64,000 nucleotides of DNA from Bacteroidota bacterium (GTDB lineage Bacteria; Bacteroidota; Bacteroidia; JAFLBG01): assembly GCA_017303975.1 (NCBI GenBank), contig JAFLBG010000014.1:1-64000 (forward strand), in the 5' to 3' direction. The position numbers and the translations under genes are program-made. Shown one piece after another: positions 51,601-63,600 of the stretch. The notes under the pieces are model-generated. The model did not search any database, had not been told where the DNA came from, and saw only the letters and a list, made by a program, of their open reading frames with translations. The stretch's first letter is position 1. The number at the start of each line of letters is the position of its first letter.

Positions 51601-54229
51601 CGCCTCGGATACCACAAACTATGAATTTGTCTCCGGGTATGCGAAAATAAGTGCCAAGGGGAAAGTCGGAAATTTTGGTTGGATTCAACTGGACCCTGTA
51701 AAATTAAAAGATAATGGTTCGCAAGTGTACAGTCCAATTGTAAAGGCTGCCATTCAATTTGGACGAACATACATGCCACGACAAATGTATTCGCAACCCA
51801 CCGGAAATTTGAATGAAAATTTTTCATTTAATGTGGGAACGATAAAAGACTTGGTTACAAGCTCAGTCCTTGGAAACATCGAAGAAATAGTGAAAGGTCC
51901 AAATGAATATATTCATACTACCAAGCAGTTTTGTCGTACTGCGATGATGAATAAAAGTTGGATTCGATTGAATAATCCCTCTAAAAATAAGTTAGGTGGA
52001 GGATGTAGAGTTAAGCGTATCGAAACCAGTGACGAGTGGTCTAGCATGACGGATAGTTTAGAGTCTTCCTTTAGCTATGGTCAAGAATACAGTTATACCA
52101 CTGAAGATGGGAAATCCTCCGGTGTAGCAACCTATGAGCCTCAATTGGGTGGAGATGAAAATGTCTTAAAACAGCCGATTTTCTTTAATAAAGAAAATTT
52201 GTTAGCTCCTGACGAAGAAAATTATGTAGAAACCCCATTTGGTGAAAGTTTTTATCCATCGCCTTCTGTTGGATATTCTCGTGTTACAGTTACCAATCTG
52301 CAATATGAAAAAGTAAAAAGGCATGCAACCGGAAAGATAGTGCATGAGTTTTATACTGCTAAAGATTTTCCTGTGATTACATCTAGAACTGATTTAGAAA
52401 CGCGTAGAGAAAAGGATTCTCCATATAGCTTACGTTCCATTTTAAAAATTGATGTGCGTGATTTCATGACCGCTACCCAGGGATATGCGATAGAGCTGAA
52501 TGATATGCATGGGAAACCAAAATCACAAAAGGTTTATCAAGAGGGAATTAACACGCCAATAAGTATGGTTGAATATAGCTATAAGAAAACACCGTATTTA
52601 GATGGTTCATTTCGATTAAGTAACAATGCAACAGTAATTTATCCAAATGGAACTTATGGGCAAGCTCAACTTGGTGTTTTCTACGAAGGTGTATTTGATG
52701 CAAGAGAGCAGGAGACAAAAACTAAATCAGCCTCACTTAATGGAAATGTTGATATTACCGCCCCGGGAATTCCCGTTCCGATAATCATTCCTTCTTTTGC
52801 AAAGGAGAAAACGCGGTTTCGTTCCATGACTTTCACAAAAGTAATTCAACGTTTTGCCCTGCTCGATGAAACCATCGCAACGGATTTAGGCTCAATAGTT
52901 TCTACAAAGAATGTTGCCTACGACTCAGAAACAGGAGGAGTATTATTAACCCAAACAAAAACAGACTTTAACGATGAAATTTATTCATTTACATACCCTG
53001 CACATTGGTATTACGAAGGAATGCAACAAGCGTACCAAAATATAAATTTTATGAAGAGCGGAGTTGTTTTTGGTAGTACAAGCAGTGCAACAATTGCAAA
53101 TGCCGAAAAGTATTTTCATCCCGGAGACGAATTAGCCTTGTATGCCGGCAGCACCAAGAAACGCGTTTGGGTTTCTGATGTTTCAACAAATTCAATTACT
53201 GTAATGGACAAACAAGGCAACATTGTAGCGGGCAGTTACGATATAAAAATTGTAAGGTCAGGTCTTCGAAACATGGCCTCTACTCCTATCGCTACTTTAA
53301 CATTATTAAGCAACCCACTTACTAATTTGTCCGGAAATAATTTTGAGAAAATTCTGCAAGCAGGTGCCATTGAGTTTTCGGATGAATGGAAAACAAATTG
53401 CGATTGTTTCTTAAATGGTGGCAGTCAAAGTGTATTTACAAAGAACCCGTACGTTCTAGGAACAAAGGGAAATTGGAAGCCGACTCGCAGCTATCTTCAT
53501 TTATCAGGTAGAACACAGAGCAATTATAATAATAATACAAACATTCGGAAAGATGGTATTTTCACTTCTTTTAGTCCATTTTACAAGCTTACCGGAGGCA
53601 AATGGGACATAGATGGGAACAATTGGACATACACAAGTGAGGTCACAGAATTTAATCCATACGGCAGAGAAGTGGAAAATAGAGATGCCCTTGGGCGTTA
53701 TTCTTCTGAACAGTATTCCTTCAATCAAACCTTTTATGCTGCCACTACTGCAAATTCTAAATATAGAGAATCTGGCTTTGATGGATTTGAAGATTACGCA
53801 TTGGCTAATTGTGCCGACAACCATTTTAGGTTTCCAAAGGATTCAATTGTGATAGATACCTTGCAAGCGCATACAGGAAGAAGAAGTATAAAAGTAACCA
53901 GTGGCAATCCTGCCGAATTAAACCGAATTATAGCAGATGCATGTACTGCAAAGAAATGCAATTTAGAAATTAGCCAAGCAGATTTCCACACTGTTGTATC
54001 CGGAGGAACGGCTCCATATACTTTTGATTGGAATATCACACAAGGGAATGCAAAAATTGTGTTAGGAGCATCTGGAACAGAGCTTATCATATCAAATATT
54101 CAAGGCGTAAATAATACCGTTCGATATATTGTAAACGTTACAGATGCAAAGGGCTGCACCGCCACAAAATGTATCGAATTAGTTTATAATGCGCCCAATT
54201 ACGAATCTACGTTTTGTAGTGAGTATTAA
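48629..54229 (+). CDS. Giant RHS-like surface protein, N-terminal part (SpvB/RHS-type N-domain, PKD-like end)
   Basis: This 1866-residue protein has a hydrophobic N-terminus (YLFAGIILFDVLFPACAFA), then TNMVDPFTGDFTYNIPLLSIDG and YHSGITMDQEASWVGLGWNIN, the pattern of Bacteroidota RHS-like secretory N-domains. The long middle is strand-rich. The end (LEISQADFHTVVSGGTAPYTFDWNIT ... VTDAKGCTATKCIELVYN) is a PKD-like domain. From memory, related proteins continue directly into the part found at the end of the next gene, so this protein looks split. It is probably exported and surface-attached; the role may be adhesion or toxin delivery, but is not shown. Confidence 0.75.
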   Translation: MIMNRRTIKRRLQFEIANPFCYLFAGIILFDVLFPACAFALGNGPSQPEVQSFEPAETTNMVDPFTGDFTYNIPLLSIDGYPINISYHSGITMDQEASWVGLGWNINPGTVNRSMRGLPDDFRGDVVTKKFNQKTNRTMGASTGVGLEFVGVPTGAKFGLNATVGLRYNNYSGISVEKSINASISSGDNVKLPLNASLGLNSSKENGLTIQPSVGLSKKIKSADASIANLGLKVGTAFNSRAGLKSLSINTSVSNARQINTKSAKASKVISAYATQPIGGAATWDFGMPTYIPQVSLPMENTSLSASLKVGVALALGYPSANVSAYYSAQKLSTNTSSNPAFGYFYADEGAKYNHSLLDFNREKDGPFTQNTPSLPLTNFTYDIYSVTGQGMSGSFRPFRNDVGYVFDPEVSTTSNGGSIGAEIGAGNISHVGVDLTANSSTSRSGKWTSDNGATPYLNFTSAVDASLYEPHYLKEANEKTVDADSSFFQKYGSFDSYRVEIDQPAKFKAKATNFMVSNQGAPKTLVNSNLKQARDRRNELITTISRHDLDSLGLERSPLLYFGAKPHHVAEITSVGAEGQRYVYGIAAYNTLQQEISFATGSNTGDRGTTNNDFNCNTGLVKYAPSENSISNLKGIDNYYSSTETPPYAHSYLLTAVLSPDYLDSDSLRGPSDGDLGTYTKFEYKKIANYKWRTPVQQDSASYSEGLKSITSDDKGNILYGEKELWYLKSINTKNHIAIFHTSNRQDAISVNGVNGGVNTTNTAMQKLDSISLYVKQEYLKNPSTAVPLQRVHFQYDYSLCKNVPNHVTSGQGKLTLKKIYTTYQKSLKGSLSPYSFEYNSINPNYGMKAYDRWGNYKPSPSNACNSFSSNLTNAEYPYVNQNKAEADSLSSAWCLTNITMPTGGSIKVKYESDDYGYVQNKQAMQMFKIASMNLNDTANTTVKGVAFDFNPADDKLYFKLPDPFIEIDKYFEGIEDLYFRFLMRMDKQSASDTTNYEFVSGYAKISAKGKVGNFGWIQLDPVKLKDNGSQVYSPIVKAAIQFGRTYMPRQMYSQPTGNLNENFSFNVGTIKDLVTSSVLGNIEEIVKGPNEYIHTTKQFCRTAMMNKSWIRLNNPSKNKLGGGCRVKRIETSDEWSSMTDSLESSFSYGQEYSYTTEDGKSSGVATYEPQLGGDENVLKQPIFFNKENLLAPDEENYVETPFGESFYPSPSVGYSRVTVTNLQYEKVKRHATGKIVHEFYTAKDFPVITSRTDLETRREKDSPYSLRSILKIDVRDFMTATQGYAIELNDMHGKPKSQKVYQEGINTPISMVEYSYKKTPYLDGSFRLSNNATVIYPNGTYGQAQLGVFYEGVFDAREQETKTKSASLNGNVDITAPGIPVPIIIPSFAKEKTRFRSMTFTKVIQRFALLDETIATDLGSIVSTKNVAYDSETGGVLLTQTKTDFNDEIYSFTYPAHWYYEGMQQAYQNINFMKSGVVFGSTSSATIANAEKYFHPGDELALYAGSTKKRVWVSDVSTNSITVMDKQGNIVAGSYDIKIVRSGLRNMASTPIATLTLLSNPLTNLSGNNFEKILQAGAIEFSDEWKTNCDCFLNGGSQSVFTKNPYVLGTKGNWKPTRSYLHLSGRTQSNYNNNTNIRKDGIFTSFSPFYKLTGGKWDIDGNNWTYTSEVTEFNPYGREVENRDALGRYSSEQYSFNQTFYAATTANSKYRESGFDGFEDYALANCADNHFRFPKDSIVIDTLQAHTGRRSIKVTSGNPAELNRIIADACTAKKCNLEISQADFHTVVSGGTAPYTFDWNITQGNAKIVLGASGTELIISNIQGVNNTVRYIVNVTDAKGCTATKCIELVYNAPNYESTFCSEY

Positions 54230-54276
54230 TTTTTGAGAATAACAGAACCCTTTTTTTACCAAATGAAATAAACAAA

Positions 54277-56820
54277 ATGGAAAGAAAAAATTTAAGTTTT
54301 ATACCGGCACATACAACTAGAATCAACCATAAGATAGTAGCTGTCGTTTTTATCCTTTTCCTTTCAATGGGAAGAATTTCCGCGCAGCTAGGCTCTTCGT
54401 GTTCGACTCCATACGAAATTTGTGAGGATTTGGCATTTAATAAGGATGTAAGTGGGTTTGCAAAAATATGGTATACGGTAGATGTCAGCGAAACACCTTT
54501 TGATTTTGACATCACCTTTACATCGGGTAGTACAATGGATTCTATTTTTGTGTGGGGTCCTTTTACTAGTCCTTCCGATTCTTGCACCATTATGACCAAT
54601 GGAACTCTTCCCGCTTTTTACAAAAAGCCTATTGGTGGACTTTCGCACACACTTTTATCTGATAGCTTTCCTGCGGGAGAAGGTATTTATGTTATTGTTG
54701 TTAGGTATGGAAATGGATTTCATTCGATAGGTGTTGATATAGAAGGAATATTTAATTCCGCATGCATTCCTACTGTTTGTAATCCATTGGTTACGATTTC
54801 TGTCGGCAACAAATTTTGTTGGGTAAAAAAAGGGGGAAGTAAATCAGCAGAAACAGGATGGCAAGTAAGAAATGATGCCCTTGGAAATAGTTATGTAACA
54901 GGGGTTGTAAGAGATACTGCTATTTTCGACAGTTTTCAAATAATTGCACAAGGAAGTGCTGATGGATTTATTGCAAAATACGATCCCAACGGCATTTGTT
55001 TATGGGTAAAAAACATTGGGAGTGTAAGTGATGACAGGTCCATCAGTTTGGATTTAGATAATTCTAACAATATATATGTTACGGGGTATTTTACAGGAAC
55101 TACGGTTATAGGAAGTACTTTAATTACTTCCTATGGCTCATTTGATAGCTTTATTGCAAAATTTGACGCCAACGGGAACTTCCTTTGGGCAAACCATTTT
55201 GGAGGAACCTCTAATGATTTTTCTAACAATCTTGTTGTTGACAGTAGCGGAAACTGTTATATCGCAGGAGGCACAAATTCTTCCACAGTCAATTTTGACA
55301 CGATATCACTTTCGGGCTTTGGGGGATTAGATGCATTCATAGTGAAGTACAATAGTTCGGGAGTTGCACAATGGGCAAAAAATGGCGGAGGGAATTCCGG
55401 GGAACAAGCTTTTGGAGTTGCCATAGACCATAGTGGCAATGTATATATCACTGGATTATTTGCGAGTGCTACCGCAACTTTTGGAGCAATTAATTTAACA
55501 AAAACCGGAACCGGAGATATGTTTTTGACGAAGTACTCTTCTACCGGAACTGTAGTTTGGGCAGTTGATGCCGGTCAAAATCTTTCTACCCAAGGAAATA
55601 AATTAGAAATTGATGCAGTAGGTAATGTCTTGATGATTGGAACATATACAGGCTCATCGTTAGTAGTTGGCACTTCTACAGTGACTAGTGCCGGCAGCAA
55701 TGATATTTTCATAGCAAAATATAATTCTTCCGGCACACCTTTGTGGGCAAAGGGTGCGGGAGGAAGTGGAGATGATCAAGCGTTAGGGATTGCAATGGAT
55801 GGCCCAAATGATTTTATAATCAGTGGCTACTATTCAGGTACGGCCATTTTTGGTAGTGACACAATGCAAAGTAATGGCGCGGAAGATATTTTTATGGCTA
55901 AGTATAGAGCCCTCAATGGAAACTTTATTTGGTCAAAGGTGGTGGAAGGCGATACTTTAAATGACGAGGCATTCGCTTGTAATGTGGATGTATTTAATAA
56001 CAAGTTTATTACTGGTTTTTTCCGCAAAACCAATTCATTTGATGGTGTACAGCTTACAAGTGCGGGGGATAACGATTTTTATTTGGCAAAACTGTGTGCA
56101 CATACTCCTGTAGTAGTAATTTGCATTGACTCCTCAATCACATTGTATGCCAGCGGAGCTGATGAATATAGTTGGAGTCCTTCTTCGGGATTAAGTGCAA
56201 CTAGTGGTACTAAAATTATAGCTAGCCCTACTGTTACCACTACTTATACGGTAATTGGTCTGTTAGCCGGCACTTCATGCAGAGATACTAATACAATAAC
56301 AATTGTTGTGGATAGTTGTATAAGGAACATCCCATGCTACAGTTGCATCAGTTCCTTTGCACCGGAACTAGGAAAAAAGTATATCGTTTCCGCATGGGCT
56401 AAAGAAGAAAGTGCTCCAAGAACGAAAACAACTTTTGATAAGCCTGAATTATACGTAGAGTTTCCATCAATAGCGGTTTCCTTTGGACCTTTTAAACCTT
56501 CAGGCGAAATTATTGATGGTTGGCAGCGAATAGAAGGTTCATTTGTAGTTCCTAATACTGCAACCAATATCAAAATTAAATTAACGGCTGTTAGTGGAAC
56601 TGCTTTTTTTGACGATGTACGAGTTCATCCTTTTGATGGCATGATGAAATCCTTTGTGTACGATCCTCAGACGATGCGATTGGCCGCTGAATTGGACGAA
56701 AGAAACTATGCAACATTATTTGAATACGATGAAGAGGGTAAACGTACTCGAATAAAGAAAGAAACAGAAAAAGGAATTATGACTATTGAGGAAAGTAAAT
56801 CCAATAAGAAAAAAAGATAA
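54277..56820 (+). CDS. Secreted protein with SBBP beta-propeller repeats and RHS-like C-terminal segment
   Basis: This 847-residue protein has a signal-like segment (KIVAVVFILFLSMGRISAQ). Residues ~190-600 hold repeats such as NGNFLWANHFGGTSNDFSNNLVVDSSGNCYIAG, the SBBP propeller signature. After an Ig-like part come CYSCISSFAPELGKKYIVSAWAKE, a jelly-roll-like VEFPS...GWQRIEGSF domain and MKSFVYDPQTMRLAAELDERNYATLFEYDEEGKRTRIKKETEKGIMTI (RHS YD-like end), cut by KK-rich tail. The end looks like the natural continuation of the previous giant protein. The propeller seems inserted between the two parts. Confidence 0.7.
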   Translation: MERKNLSFIPAHTTRINHKIVAVVFILFLSMGRISAQLGSSCSTPYEICEDLAFNKDVSGFAKIWYTVDVSETPFDFDITFTSGSTMDSIFVWGPFTSPSDSCTIMTNGTLPAFYKKPIGGLSHTLLSDSFPAGEGIYVIVVRYGNGFHSIGVDIEGIFNSACIPTVCNPLVTISVGNKFCWVKKGGSKSAETGWQVRNDALGNSYVTGVVRDTAIFDSFQIIAQGSADGFIAKYDPNGICLWVKNIGSVSDDRSISLDLDNSNNIYVTGYFTGTTVIGSTLITSYGSFDSFIAKFDANGNFLWANHFGGTSNDFSNNLVVDSSGNCYIAGGTNSSTVNFDTISLSGFGGLDAFIVKYNSSGVAQWAKNGGGNSGEQAFGVAIDHSGNVYITGLFASATATFGAINLTKTGTGDMFLTKYSSTGTVVWAVDAGQNLSTQGNKLEIDAVGNVLMIGTYTGSSLVVGTSTVTSAGSNDIFIAKYNSSGTPLWAKGAGGSGDDQALGIAMDGPNDFIISGYYSGTAIFGSDTMQSNGAEDIFMAKYRALNGNFIWSKVVEGDTLNDEAFACNVDVFNNKFITGFFRKTNSFDGVQLTSAGDNDFYLAKLCAHTPVVVICIDSSITLYASGADEYSWSPSSGLSATSGTKIIASPTVTTTYTVIGLLAGTSCRDTNTITIVVDSCIRNIPCYSCISSFAPELGKKYIVSAWAKEESAPRTKTTFDKPELYVEFPSIAVSFGPFKPSGEIIDGWQRIEGSFVVPNTATNIKIKLTAVSGTAFFDDVRVHPFDGMMKSFVYDPQTMRLAAELDERNYATLFEYDEEGKRTRIKKETEKGIMTIEESKSNKKKR

Positions 56821-56861
56821 TCCTTTAAGATTTAAATCTGGAAACAAAAAAATTAGAAGTA

Positions 56862-57638
56862 ATGTTTTACATACAACAAAAATCGTTTGCTAGTCGGTAC
56901 TCTTTAGCACTTTGGATGAAGTGTATGTGTTTTATGTTTAACTTTTTATGTTGCACAGCACTTGCACAAGTTCCTACTTGGAAATCTTGTTCAATCGAAC
57001 AAGCAACCCAAGTTATAAAGAGTTCATTTAATTGGTTTAGCTCCGAAGAAGCAATTTCTGTGGTTACCACGCATACCACATACCAAAATTTTGAAACAAA
57101 AATTCCATACGAAAAGCATAAAGGTTTTTACAAGAAGTATAAAAACAATTACCACAGTCTAATTTCAGGTATTCATACCATTCAGAATGACAAATATAGA
57201 TTGGTTGTTGATACCGTCACAAAGCAAATTATGCTAGCAAATGCCTCTGATTTAGCGTTTTTTATGGAAGACAATCAAACCTTACAAGAGCGATTAAAAC
57301 TATGCACTCAAGTTGAGGAGCTTCAAACACCTCTTAGCGTTTATTACAGGTTGCAATATCCGCAAACACATGCTGTTTTAAAAATGGAAGTAGAAATAGG
57401 AAAAGACGGCAGGATAAAAGAAGTAGTTTATTTTTTAAATCAAGAAATTAAAAATGAAGACCAAAGTTCATATTCGGTAATTAACCCTCGACTTTCAATT
57501 ATGTTTAGTAATTATAAAAGTCAAGTAGCAAAATCCGAATTTGATGAACAGAAATATATTAGTTGGGCAGAAAAGAAACCTGTTCTGAAGGAAAAATATA
57601 GAGACTTTGATTTTTTTGATGCAAGAGTACAAGAATAA
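56862..57638 (+). CDS. Unknown exported protein in the surface operon
   Basis: This 258-residue protein has a signal-like region at about residues 14-36 (YSLALWMKCMCFMFNFLCCTALAQ), so an ATG inside it may be the true start. The rest holds helices and strands (EQATQVIKSSFNWFSSEEAISVVTTHTTYQNF) with no known motif. It lies 41 bases after the SBBP gene and 41 bases before the next giant gene, so it belongs to the operon. Small exported proteins between RHS-like genes could be chaperones or immunity proteins, but nothing shows this. Confidence 0.5.
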   Translation: MFYIQQKSFASRYSLALWMKCMCFMFNFLCCTALAQVPTWKSCSIEQATQVIKSSFNWFSSEEAISVVTTHTTYQNFETKIPYEKHKGFYKKYKNNYHSLISGIHTIQNDKYRLVVDTVTKQIMLANASDLAFFMEDNQTLQERLKLCTQVEELQTPLSVYYRLQYPQTHAVLKMEVEIGKDGRIKEVVYFLNQEIKNEDQSSYSVINPRLSIMFSNYKSQVAKSEFDEQKYISWAEKKPVLKEKYRDFDFFDARVQE

Positions 57639-57679
57639 AATGTTAACTGAGAGAAAATAGAATTTTATACCATAAAAAG

Positions 57680-60600
57680 ATGAATAGATTTTTTTCAAAA
57701 TTGATGATTGTAGCAACGGTGTTGCTAAGTGTATCTGAAATCCTTATAGCAGGAAACCTCCCTCCTATTACGAGTCGTTTACAAACCGGGGCTACCTATA
57801 CTGTTTCCCCAGGTACAAAAGATACGGTTGATTTGAATCCTAAAACAGGAAATTTTTCTGACTATGAGGTTGCAGATTTAATTACATTTGGTTACGACCA
57901 CGCCTCCATTTTATATACCGATTCGTTTAGTGCAAAAGTTGTATTAGCAGTTCAACCATACGACCAAAGTAATTCAGCAGGGACTCCATTTACTACGACC
58001 CTTTCATTAACCTACCAACCGTTTAATCGAGCTAAAGTATTTACAGATAAATCTATTTATCGTTTTACGGATGCGTATAAATTTACTTACACTGTTAGTT
58101 CTGTTTATATTAATTCCTCTACGGTAACGGCTATGCCATCCAATTTATTTTTGGAGGGAGATATTGTAGGGCAACGATATTATGATTTTTCACTTGCAAC
58201 TGATACTACTATTACTATGACCAGTGTTGCACCTGTAGATACGGATTGTGATTCAAAATACGATGAAGTTGCCGTAACATGGAATACTGCTGCATGGGCA
58301 GAAGAGTACCAATTGGAATGGACTTTTGTAAACGATTATGGAAGTACTATTGGAACATATCTTGCCGCTTCTTCGTTGGAATTTGAGATAAAGAATAACA
58401 GCACACGCGTAAGTACAACAAATAGTTATTATAATATTACCTTGGCTTTTGAGCACGGATATGTATTATTTCGTGTCCGAGGGATAGGTCGAGACCACTC
58501 TCATCCAACTAAAATAATTACAGGGCCTTGGAATTTACTTGACAGAGGTGTTGTAAGCGCACAACCTGCCAACAATAAGTACCATAATGTAACAGCACAT
58601 GAACACGACAAGAACTGGGTGTTTACAGGTACTTTTGCCGAAGAAGGAAAAAAGCGCGAGGTAGTAAGTTATTTTGATGGAAGCCATAGAGGGAGGCAAA
58701 CGGTAACCAAGAATAACTCCGACAAAACAACGTTGATCAGTCAAACAATCTATGACTACCAGGGTCGACCTGCTGTTACTGTTCTTCCATCTCCTGTTTC
58801 TACTGCAGCACTATGTAATGACGGAGACGAAACAAGCATCCACTTTTATCCTAAGTTTAACCGTGATGATTCTTCTTTTGCATATTTGCGAAATGACTTT
58901 GATGTAGATTCCGACACCAATACCTGCGTTTCTTTTACACCCGGAATGAATACAGGCTATGGGGCTTCTAATTACTATTCTCCCGCCAATCCCGATAATC
59001 TTTTGCAACAAGCTTTTGTTCCTGATGCGCAAAAATATCCATTTAGCAGAGTAGAATACACCCCGGACAATACGGGTCGTATTCGCAGACAGGGCGGTGT
59101 AGGAGAAGAATTTCAACTAGACAATGGGCACGAAACAAAATATTTTTACGGACAGCCCAATCAATTGCAGCTCGACAGGCTTTTTGGTTCCGAGGTAGGC
59201 GATGCAACGCATTATAAAAAGAACATGGTAGTGGATCCAAACGGACAAATTAGCATTACTTATTTAGACCAACAAGGGCGAACCATTGCAACCTCCTTAG
59301 CGGGCGAACCTCCTGCCAACGTAGCAAAATTGCCTCTACTAGATTCTGCTAAAAAAGAGTTTTTAGTTGATTTGTTGGCTCACGATGCCAATGGAAAAAG
59401 TAATTTGAACTCAGTTGCTGTTTCTGGCGATGCATTGGTTTTTAGTTCACAACTATTGGTAGGGCAAGAAAGCAATCACGATTTTAGGTATGTGTTGCAA
59501 TCAGACACCTTGTTTGATGCATGCCTTTCTGCATCGGTATGTATAGGTTGTGTTTATAATTTTGACATTAAGGTAATTGATGAATGCGGAATAAATGTTG
59601 GCCCCAATTTAGGTGGCGATACCTTGCTTGGGCATTTTGAATTAGACTCCCTTAACAGACCCGTATTTAGTACTGAGTGCCATTCTCCTTCCGTATTTTG
59701 TGATTCTACAATTTTTACCAAGCTACTTACTCCCGGAAACTATACAGTATCAAAAACACTTACAGTTAATCCGGCTGCTCGTACTTATTATTTACAACAA
59801 TATTTAGACTCTTCCATAAATACATGTGCAAAAACTAAGAGTGATTTTATTGCAGCTGCTGTAGCGGCATTAGATACAAGTGGATGTAATATTACCTGCG
59901 AACTCTGTGCAGCTTCCTTGGGAAATAGAGACACAACAATAGCTTCCGGTGCGATGAGCGATTTGGAATACGATGCCTTAATGGAAGAATGCCAAGCGCC
60001 TTGTAAGAAAATGAATTGGTGTGAACTGGTGTATGAGCAGTTATTATTGGATGTTGCTCCTTCGGGTCAATATGCTGAGTATAGGGATAATGCAGGTGCA
60101 ATTAATCCGGGACAATTCTCTTTGTCCGTTTTCAACACCGGAAATATTTTGCCCATAAATTTTGTGGCCGGGGCGGGAAATTGGAAAACACCTAAAGTAA
60201 CCGTGAATGGAAATACTTACTCTTATTACCTCAATGATGATAATACGCGCACAACAGTTGCCTTAGCACCTATCAGCGGAGGGTTTTCTCCTGCAGTAGA
60301 TGCCGGTAAGGAAATATACGACCCATCGACAAACACCTATTTCACCTATCCGGAGTTCTTAGCAAATGTGTCCGATTTTATTAGCCTATGGCAAGAGAGT
60401 TGGGCTAGATCATTGGTGCAGTTTCATCCGGAGTATTGTTATTATACAAATTGCAAGCAATATGCAGATAAGCACCCGGGCGAGCATTTAACCAGTAATG
60501 AGTTTGACCAAAAGCTACTGGAAGCAGAAACTTTTCAGCAGGCCGTATCCGATAGTTTGATTAAAGGTAACTATGCAAGTATTACCATTCCCGACAATCG

Positions 60601-63600
60601 TATTCAAAACTATTTTGCAAGCTCTTCTTTGCATCCTTACGACCCATTTGCAACCTCCGGTTCATTTTATCAAATCGGCTATCCTACATTAAATTTTGCA
60701 ACAGCGTTAGCCAATAAATTTAATAACTATGTAACTGTGGGCGGAAACTCCTATAGTATGATAGAAGCCGCTTCCATAATAACTCGCTGTGGGACACTTT
60801 ACAATGTTGTTCCCAATAGCAGTTGCCAAAATTTTGGAAAAGATTACTATTCACCCGGAGATCCTTTAAATGATTCTATTCGTGATAAGGAGTGGCATCT
60901 TTTTAAAATGATGTACTTATCTGAAAAATATAAAATTCAAAAACTAAGAGCAGACGAATACGGACAATTATATTGTTATGGATACAACGGTTGCATTGGC
61001 AACAGCTCTTACAATCCGTTTGCAACGGGCATGATTTCAACCCCATTTACGAGTGCTCCATTTTTTAATTTCCTGCAACCTTGTGGTATAGCTACCCTAA
61101 CACAGTATATTGGAAAACAAAAACGATTCCCGGACTATACTGATTTCCCTGCCATCGATGAGCAGCAGGCAGACTACCAAGTATTTTTACAAACGGGTCA
61201 GTGTCCAATGGTACAGCAGCTCCAAGGCTTTTTAAATGGCTTTGCAGGCAAGCAATTATTAGATACTTCTCTGTGGGTTGATTTAACACAGCATGCAGAG
61301 TTTACACAAGATTTATACTATGCTATAACTGATACCTCAATTACAGATTCAACATTTATTCGGTACAAGTGGAGAAAAGTTGCAAGTTCAGCCGATACAT
61401 TGAATGTTGATTTAGTTAATGCAGCGGATAGTATTTCTCAGTGTAGTTTGCGTTTAATTAAAACCGGAGCCGGAATTTCAAATTGGGATGAAATTGCGGA
61501 GATAAGAAATGTTCGATTTACCAATTTTACCTTTGGCTACTATAATTTTACAGCATCGGCTATGGTGCAAGTTGACTCTGCAGGCTTTAGCAGAATGGTG
61601 GCAAAAACTATACGCGGTCGTTCTTGTATTAAACTTAATAATTGCAAGTTCCCTTTTGAATGCGAGGCAAATGAGTTTGCTCAAAATGTATCTAATTTGA
61701 TGTCTGCCTTGGCCTTTACCGACTCGCTTACCGGTGCAGCGGTAGATTTAACACAAGCTGCCTATTCAGGCTTTGTGACCCCTATACTTATTAATACATT
61801 GCAGGCTCCGGACAGTAATTTACGTTGGCACTACGTTTCTTCCACTAGTGTATTTCATCTTTACCATGTAAGCACTCCCTCACATAAGTTGGAATTCAGG
61901 TTTTTGAATTATAACCCAATTTCATTTTTGGTTGGCGATTTGAATAGCATTAAGAAGTTTACGGATGTGGCAGGAAACTACCAACATTATTTTACAATTA
62001 ATGGTAGAGATGCAAACGACTCCCTACTGGTACAAATTGAAGCAAGTGTAATCAACTACTTTGCTGCAGACAGTGTTTTCCCGATAAGTATGGGAGTATG
62101 CGGACAAGCCGACCCGTTGAACTGCAATGCGCCTGCTCAATTGGTAAGAAAGGATTTTGAAGCTTTATTGAAAGCGGTATTAAGTAAAAAACCTTTTGAA
62201 GAAAGTATCGATCTAGTTCAGAGCCCTGCTTACACTTCGTTGTTGCGTTCAAACTTTGGCGCAGATGTAACATCTACGAGTAGCACTTACACGCAAACTG
62301 TTATTAGCGGCACCCATCGCGATACACTTACTTTTTCTATTCCCAATTGCACCATGTTTGTGGTTCATTCGGATAACAATAGTCCTGCGAGGGATTACAG
62401 CAATTTGGTGGACTTAATTAATTTGCGTGCCACCGGAGCTCCTGATGCTAATAACAATCAGCATAGTTTTACTGCAATTGGTGTGTATAAAATTGGAACC
62501 ACTTACTATAAGGATATAATCTCCGGATATACTTGTTTGCCGTTACAAAATTGTGTGCCGTGTGAACCCTACACAAAGTCATTTAGCCTTTCGGAAATTT
62601 ATTTACAGGACAGCTTGGCTATGGATCTGGGAGAACTGGTTTATCTCGATTCTATTATTGCACCATCCGAAGGCTGTGAAGGTTTCTATGAAGAGTTTTT
62701 ACTTAGATTAGAAAGTTACAACAACTCAGATTATGCACAACATTTTAACGATTCACTAGATGAAGAAATTTATCCTACGTACGAGAGTTTTGAAGAAGCA
62801 GGAATGTGTGCATGTGCCGGAAGTTATTACAATTATTTAGCTCCTTATGTAGAAAGTCCTGCGGATACTACACTTCCATTACCCGTTGACATAAATAATT
62901 TTGGACCGTGCCTATTTGTGCTCGATCCTCCGGTAGATTCATGTGCACTGCGGTACCAAGAATACTTAACTACAGTAGAAGCCTTTAATACCTGGGCAAA
63001 CGAATTTGAATTATATACCTATACTATTTCTTTCGTACAATCCGAAGCATCATTTGCCCAAGATGGATATTGTTATTGTTTAGACCAATACCAATCGTAT
63101 TTGCGTGCTGTAATTGATGGAGTAATTACTGATTCCTTGGATATTATTAGAAATAAAAACCTGAATTACAATTGTGCCGCAGTTAGGTTTACATGTAACA
63201 CACAGGCACCACCGGACAATAAACCTTCTCCGTTTTTTACCAAGTTTGATAATCCGTGTGCAGAGCAATTGCTCAATATTGCCATTGAAAATGCCGAAAC
63301 ACGCTATGCGCAATATGTCGATAGCCTAACTACCGCATTTGCTGCTAAGTACAATGCACATTGTGTAAAAGCAAACGAATTATACACTGTAAAATATGAC
63401 GACAAAGAGTATCACTTTACTTTGTATTATTACGACCAAGCAGGAAACCTGGTAAGAACAGTGCCTCCGGAGGGTATCAATGCATTTGACATAACAAGTT
63501 ATGCCGATGCCAAGTCACAGGAAATAGCAGCAGATCGAGCAAACAATACGCATCTGGTTTACACCGATCATCACATTGCAACTACCTACGAATACAATAG

